Positions 58,737-64,000 of a DNA stretch of 64,000 bases are shown in pieces. Both the position numbers and the translations under genes were made by a program. The DNA is taken from NCBI GenBank assembly GCA_951799445.1, contig OX637292.1, positions 4,715,296 to 4,779,295 of the forward strand. The letters run 5' to 3'. The notes under the pieces were generated by a model. The model was not told where the DNA came from. It did no database searches and was given only the letters and a program-made list of their open reading frames with translations. The DNA comes from Pseudisothecium myosuroides. Lineage: Eukaryota > Streptophyta > Bryopsida > Hypnales > Lembophyllaceae. The stretch's first letter is position 1. Each line of letters opens with the position of its first letter.

Positions 58737-61144
58737 TGTACATGTGTCATGTACTTCACAAGCAGAATTGTGCCTGCAATGTTCTTATCCGAAGTTGTGT
58801 CCACAATGGGGTCAGTCAATACCTTTTATGAGTGGAGTTGTATTCGCTTGAACTACACTGGTGCAAATTCCAGAGTTCTTTATGTGCCTTGAATGAGCTC
58901 TCAAGTCATTTCATTTATGTGTTTCTGTTTGGTGGGTCTCTAACAAGCGAGGGTCGTATAACCGAGTTGTTGGTCTCTCTCTTATAACCGTGCCTTGGTA
59001 AACAAGGTGAGCAGGGTGAAATTGAACCCAACTGAAGTCTGTCGGTTGTTTGGAAGTGGACTGACATGTCAGTCCAAGCACAGAACACCAATGCAACAAA
59101 TACGGGAGAAAGAAAAGCGATTTGGATCGATCTCCATGAAGATAAAGCTTCATAAATGAAGCTGATGACAAGGCGCTCACGAAAATGATTAGAGTTCACC
59201 TTAACTTAGTTTGGCTAAATCGATGTGAAAAGTGGTGAATGACTCACTATGTTTTGATCCTACCTGTTCTTTGATAAGTTTAGTAAGAACATTCGCCAAA
59301 GGCCGGGTACATTGGTGGAGATATCGCAGGATTAACGGTGCTTGATTTGCTCCTGGCTGTCCAATTCAACGAATCGAATCCTTTTTTTCCTCTACAATGT
59401 TCCATACGGAATGCAGGTGCTCTGGAGTCTGGACGGCGAGTTGGTGGAAAAGCCACGTCTTATTACAGGCAGGAGGATTCATTCATGAAGGCAGTTTGTA
59501 CGCTACTTTTTTTTTTCTCTTGAAATGGAACTATCAGTAAGTTCTATTTATACACCGCAAAAACCAATAGTCTGATAAAGCCTGTAAGCTTACCTTCCGA
59601 AAGAGATAGCTAGGTAGCCTTAAATCCCCAATGTCGTGTTAGTTTTATAGAGCTGTGGTTACACATGATATTTTCTCTAAATTGAAGGAGAGAGCTTTAG
59701 TAGATGCTAAGCTTAAGGTGGGAGCACCAGTAGAAAGGAGACAATTCAAAATACCAAAAATTCAAAACACCAGATCTCGGACGACGTTTTGACATTCACT
59801 AATGTTACCAAAATGGTGTTCACCACAGTACCGCAGGGTGGAAGTCTTAGACAAGTGAACACCAGTAATTATTACCAAAGCATATCTAACACACATATCA
59901 GATCTAGAGCTCTCGTACACATTGGCAATACTCAAGTGTTTACTCCAGAGAAAAGCAGAGGTACCTCAAAAAGAAAAGAAAAGAAAAGAAAAGCAGAGGT
60001 ACCGGTATTAAGTTCCCACCATAATAAGCTGAGTGGTACATGAATGGATTACTTGAATGTGGTATTCAATTGTGCATAGGTGTCTGAAGGAGTACATGGC
60101 GGGATTTCAAAGTTCAAACCCCAAGGGCGGCACATCTCGGAGTTCATATTAATGTGGAGTGTACTGGAAAGGAGCATACAGTTTAGTTTGCAAAAGCTAT
60201 AAGGACAAAAGTTCATGCTCGACGCTTTCAAGCAAACATTCAAAGCGATTGTTGCCGTCTCGACATCATGATGGTTGAGAGTACCGAGACGCACATGAGA
60301 TCTCAGTTGCAGGATTCCATTGTTGTCTGAATGTCCTCGCAACTGAGGTACTGCCTTACTGCACCGTAAAGAAACTTTTGTACATTTAGGTGTGGAGAAG
60401 TCTAGGAAGATAGCAAGATGGGACTCGGATTCTGTACTCTGAGAAGACATCTTCAGTGGCTTGCAAACTTGCTGCCTGCTTGTCAGAGCAGTGGTTTTTT
60501 TCTTTTTCGTGTGAGTTCAAGGAGTTCAACAACAGAGTAGAGTTTGAGTAAGTTCAATTAACTTTGTTAAACTTGTTGAATTCACGTGTGTGACACCGAA
60601 TAGTGGTGGGTTTTAGTGTAGCTTTTTCTAGTGTTGGAGGTTCTAAAGAAAGGTTTTCATGTGATGCACTTGAATTCTTCAACGACTCTTCCAAAGCTGA
60701 AACCACTACTACAAGGAGGAAGACGATGGTTTACAACATTGGAAATTCATCTTTAGACTTCGCGATTAGAGACTTGTCTTCATGCTTCCAATGGTGGAGA
60801 CGAGTCTGTTAGGAAAAGGAGAGGAGAAAAAAATTGTAAAGCACTTACCCCACGACTTTTGCCTCCTCATTCCAACGTTGGAAGCATTCCTTAGTGAAAT
60901 TATTTGTCTCCTAATGTACTCTGAAAACCGCCACTGATGCAGCAGAACAATTTGTTTCAGTGTGCTGTTCAAATTCGGTCGGTCAACAGTTCATTCGGAC
61001 GGAGGTCTATTACATCAATGTCGATGAGCTTCAAAGTTCAAAGCGACTCCCAGGACGATGGCAGACATCTTACCATCTCGTGATAGTGATGTTCTCTCTG
61101 ATTTACTGCTTTGAAATCAATCTCAATTCTGTTATGTTTAGCAG
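58737..61144. other. low-copy-looking spacer, no gene supported
   Basis: Less AT-rich than neighbours. Frames such as 60049-60450 (minus, 133 codons) and an exon-like block near 59415-59485 after an ATGCAG acceptor look mildly coding but are not recognised. AAAAG repeats lie at about 59969-59993. It may hold 5' exons of the gene at 61.1-62.7 kb. Confidence 0.3.
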
Positions 61145-62653
61145 AAATTCACAACATTTGGCACCTTTCCAGATGGGAACTCAAAATCTATCAACTGCTT
61201 CTAGTTTTGAGAGCTTTGTGCAGTTGAACGTCAAAATTTTTGGCGCTCTGAATCACAGCAATATAACAGAATTGGCATCCGAGATTGGTTGATATTCAAG
61301 AGTACAAACAGATTTGTAGTACTGTACACAATGTTGCAGGCGTACTACCTGGCTCTGTTTGATCCTCAGACAGTCGGGCCGCTTTCTGTTCAGCAGTCTC
61401 CCTGAGCAGAAAACATATGGTCAGTCATAGAAATGTCAAAGGGGACAGATACTAGTACTCTTCACTGCCCAATGTCGCAAGCATGAACAGAGACTACTGG
61501 TGGCTTTAAACTTGTACGCCCGCTTGGAGGTTGGTCCTACAATGCCAAATTTGGAAAACTGTCTTGTCAGAGTTCAGGAGTACAGTCACACATTGAAGTA
61601 GTCTTATTTGAAACATATTTTGCATAAAATCTCACAGTATAAAATCAAATTTTATGCACGAAAAGGATGAGGAAGCAACAATACTTACATGATACATAAT
61701 TTAACTTGTCCCAACGTAGTATGTTCGATGACATCCACTACAATTTCAAGTACAAAATGCATGGTGTCTGAAAAACAACCGCTCTTTGACATAATGACAT
61801 GAATGATTAATTCGTTTAAAACTTTATCCATACCAAGTCCTTTTTTTTTCTCTCTCTACTACTCAAAAGAATAGAAAAAGGACAAGAAGAAGTGGAAACA
61901 TCTATTGACTCACAAGAAATTATTGTACTTGATGAAGCATGTGGCAATGTACTTGACAATGTATGTCGACCAATAGATGGAATACAGGTGCCCAGTACCG
62001 TGAAGCACAACTAAGAAATGCCAGTACAGTAATGTGCTCAAACAAGCTGGTGACAAAACTGCTGTCAAATCCTGAAACCTCACTGATCACGGGCTCTACA
62101 CAAAGACATGGTTGGCAGTTAGCACAGGTTGGCACAGCGGTGACAGAAACACGTGAGTTGAATTAGTGTACATTATTATGTGGAATTTGAACAGCATTCT
62201 GCAGATGGAGACTCGGTACTAACTTAAAAGAGTTCTTTGAATTGCCAAAGAGCGGCCACTTTTCAGAGACCTTGCAGATTGCAGCAAAAACTGTAGTCGG
62301 AAGTCATGAGGTATATATTCTCAGCTAAGGAAGTTCAAATGAAAGATCTGTTGAATTGAGTGGACTAATGGAAACATGGTCGGAAGTAGATCATATGGAA
62401 AACGAGTTGCAAGAAGCCTCACATAACCAATACTGAGACCAGTTCTGAGTCTTTCTAATGATCATTTCCTTGGTGTACACAGACCATGTTTCCACTAACT
62501 AGTGCACTCTAATTGATGTTTTGTGTGAAGGCAGTAATATATAAGCAAACGGTGACCTCAGGCTACGGCACAGACACACCGTTAAAAGGACGTCCAGCCC
62601 ACAATCCATTGAAAAACACTTTCGAAAGGTGGTCTGCCTTTGGAATTACGTAG
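61145..62653 (+). CDS. 3' exons of an unrecognised gene
   Basis: Exons inferred from open frames bounded by splice signals. 61145-61287: NSQHLAPFQMGTQNLSTASS to NITELASEI, ending phase 1. 61875-61987: KGQEEVETSIDSQEIIVLDE to RPIDGIQ, phase-compatible with the previous exon. About 61994-62152: AQYREAQLRNASTVMCSNK to GTAVTET, donor GTGAGT. 62205-62310: LGTNLKEFFELPKSGHFSET to TVVGSHE, donor GTATAT. 62531-62653: AVIYKQTVTSGYGTDTPLKG to ERWSAFGIT and TAG. The last junction is in phase. The joins around exon 3 are not consistent, so there is either a misread exon or a frameshift. I recognise no family. Start and 5' exons are not found. Confidence 0.45.
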
Positions 62654-62825
62654 TCTGAGTCTCTTTGGGCTAAGCTAGCTTAGTAATAGCTTTGCTGCCA
62701 TTTTGCTTGTCTGGTAGTTGCAAGGATTACCGCAAAGTGTCGGATGTGTGAATGTTTGCATGCGGCAGTCACCGAAAGCACAAATTTTCCCATCCTCATG
62801 GAACGTGCAATTCGGTTGAAAACGA

Positions 62826-62996
62826 ATATTTTGTTAAAATGGAAGTATTCCACAAATTTGGCACTTTCAGTTTTAGACCATGTGGTCTGAAATGTAAATA
62901 GGTCCTAGATTTTAGACCATGTGATCTGAAATCTGTACCAGTCCTAGAGAATGAATGGAAAAATGGTGGAAGAATATTGCCATTTTAACAAAATAT
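62826..62996. mobile_element. MITE family A, copy 3
   Basis: Inverted ends ATATTTTGTTAAAATGG. The interior has two near-palindromic blocks, TTTTAGACCATGTGGTCTGA and TTTTAGACCATGTGATCTGA, followed by AGTCCTAGA, matching the other copies. Confidence 0.8.
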
Positions 62997-64000
62997 CCAT
63001 TTGAATCAGATTCCAATGGCAATTTGATATTTTGATCGCCCCTAGGAGCAATGCAACCCAGTGAAAAGTTTGTGAAAAACATAGGAAATTAATTCACGCA
63101 TGAAATGGTGGATAATGTGTAGGGCAATCCCCGCTGAAGAAGGATTTATGGCAAAAATTGGTTTGACGAGGAGGGTGGAGCCCAATGAGGAGGGCAATTG
63201 TTTGCCATAGATACCCATGAGAAGGGGATTGCCAGACATGAACTAAACACAAGAAATGCATAATTGAATGACAACTAAGTAGATGTTATGCAAATCATCC
63301 ATTAGGGCAAATAAGAACCTCGTAATCCTTGGTTACAACGATTTTCCCCACTAGTAGGGGATTGCGGAAAATAATCTACCTAGAAATGAATGGCACATTT
63401 TACAACGGTGGTTTATGTATAGATTTTAATTCCAAGTTTGGGAGTGCCTTCTATGGTGAATTTTTGAATAAAGAAGCCCAAGACCTTTTCCAAGGTCCAT
63501 TCATGATTGAGAGGAGTATATTCCAAATCATTTGGCAACAAAGAGAATAAATTCACTAGGGTGGCAACCCAATATCACTCTTATAGTTTGGCATATGTAT
63601 TAGGTAGTGGATTTCAAGACATATGAGCATTCTAGATCTAATGTGTGCAATATTTGCTTGATGTTTATTTGCTTAAGTCTTTTACCATAGTTTTGTATTG
63701 AATATTCTTGACCTTATACATAAATGTCTAAATTAGCTTCATTTCATTTTAAATTAAGTTAAGAGCATTTTGACCCTGTTAATTTGATTTGAATAGATTA
63801 TTACACAAAACATTATATCTTAATCGTAAGCACGTGGAGACCAATGGTGCAGAACGAATTAGTGGAAAGTGCCACACGTGTTCCACAAGCTTCTCCCAAT
63901 GATACCCAATACTATTGCTTATTTGTATTATAAGAAGGAGACTCAACAAACAATTTTATAATGTTGCTCTCTCAAAAGTTGTGTGCTTAGAAGATTCTTG
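62997..64000. other. window end, no gene supported
   Basis: Short frames at 63042-63239 (minus) and 63329-63550 (plus) are unrecognised. From about 63790 the sequence (TTGTATTATAAGAAGGAGAC near 63925) resembles the promoter region of a plant LTR, and the window may end inside one; this cannot be tested here. Confidence 0.25.

Noticed and set aside
60049..60450. 133-codon minus-strand frame
   Set aside because: No recognised domain, no flanking exon that joins in phase. Kept only as a mention in the spacer description.
61349..61400. Minus-strand mini-exon (ETAEQKAARLSEDQTEP) with acceptor and donor-like signals
   Set aside because: The plus strand of the same bases also reads as an exon (YYLALFDPQTVGPL), and no neighbouring minus-strand exon could be joined.

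Overview
The window is nuclear DNA of a plant, and a land plant fits best. The evidence is a spliced LONGIFOLIA/TRM-type gene (a land-plant microtubule-associated family), remnants of a plastid-type RelA/SpoT homologue, a plant Ty1/copia element, and long AT-rich spacers full of miniature inverted-repeat elements. A complete-length piggyBac element is rare in flowering plants, so I lean towards a bryophyte or another early-diverging lineage; this is inference, not proof. I saw no rRNA, tRNA, CRISPR or organelle sequence.

Layout. 0.46-3.2 kb: an unprocessed RSH pseudogene that keeps its exon-intron structure. 3.4-6.1 kb: a duplicated ~470 bp block, each copy abutting a TIR element whose interior is flipped between copies. 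6.6-8.2 kb: small elements (TTAA-flanked, pogo-like and a palindromic-core MITE). 8.58-19.54 kb: a piggyBac element with intact 15-bp ends and TTAA duplications. It carries a decayed transposase and is split by a nested 5.2 kb copia element with its own 5-bp duplication. 20.2-20.5 kb: a MITE. 21.5-28.5 kb: the one clearly intact gene, a six-exon minus-strand LONGIFOLIA-like gene (1,812 codons when spliced), with a GC-rich 5' region to about 30.3 kb. 30.4-58.7 kb: gene-poor, AT-rich DNA dominated by inverted-repeat elements. These include several TTAA-flanked elements (one a near-perfect 739-bp palindrome, one inserted into a copy of itself), a 3.4 kb foldback with ~755-bp arms, and a foldback whose arms are tandem ~177-bp repeats. 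61.1-62.7 kb: a set of coding-looking exons ending in a clean stop, from an unrecognised plus-strand gene.

The genes do not form a pathway. The theme is layered insertion of DNA transposons, many with palindromic structure and several nested, around one conserved morphogenesis gene. Coordinates of repeat ends are read by eye and may be off by a few bases. Splice sites are inferred from GT/AG signals plus reading-phase agreement.
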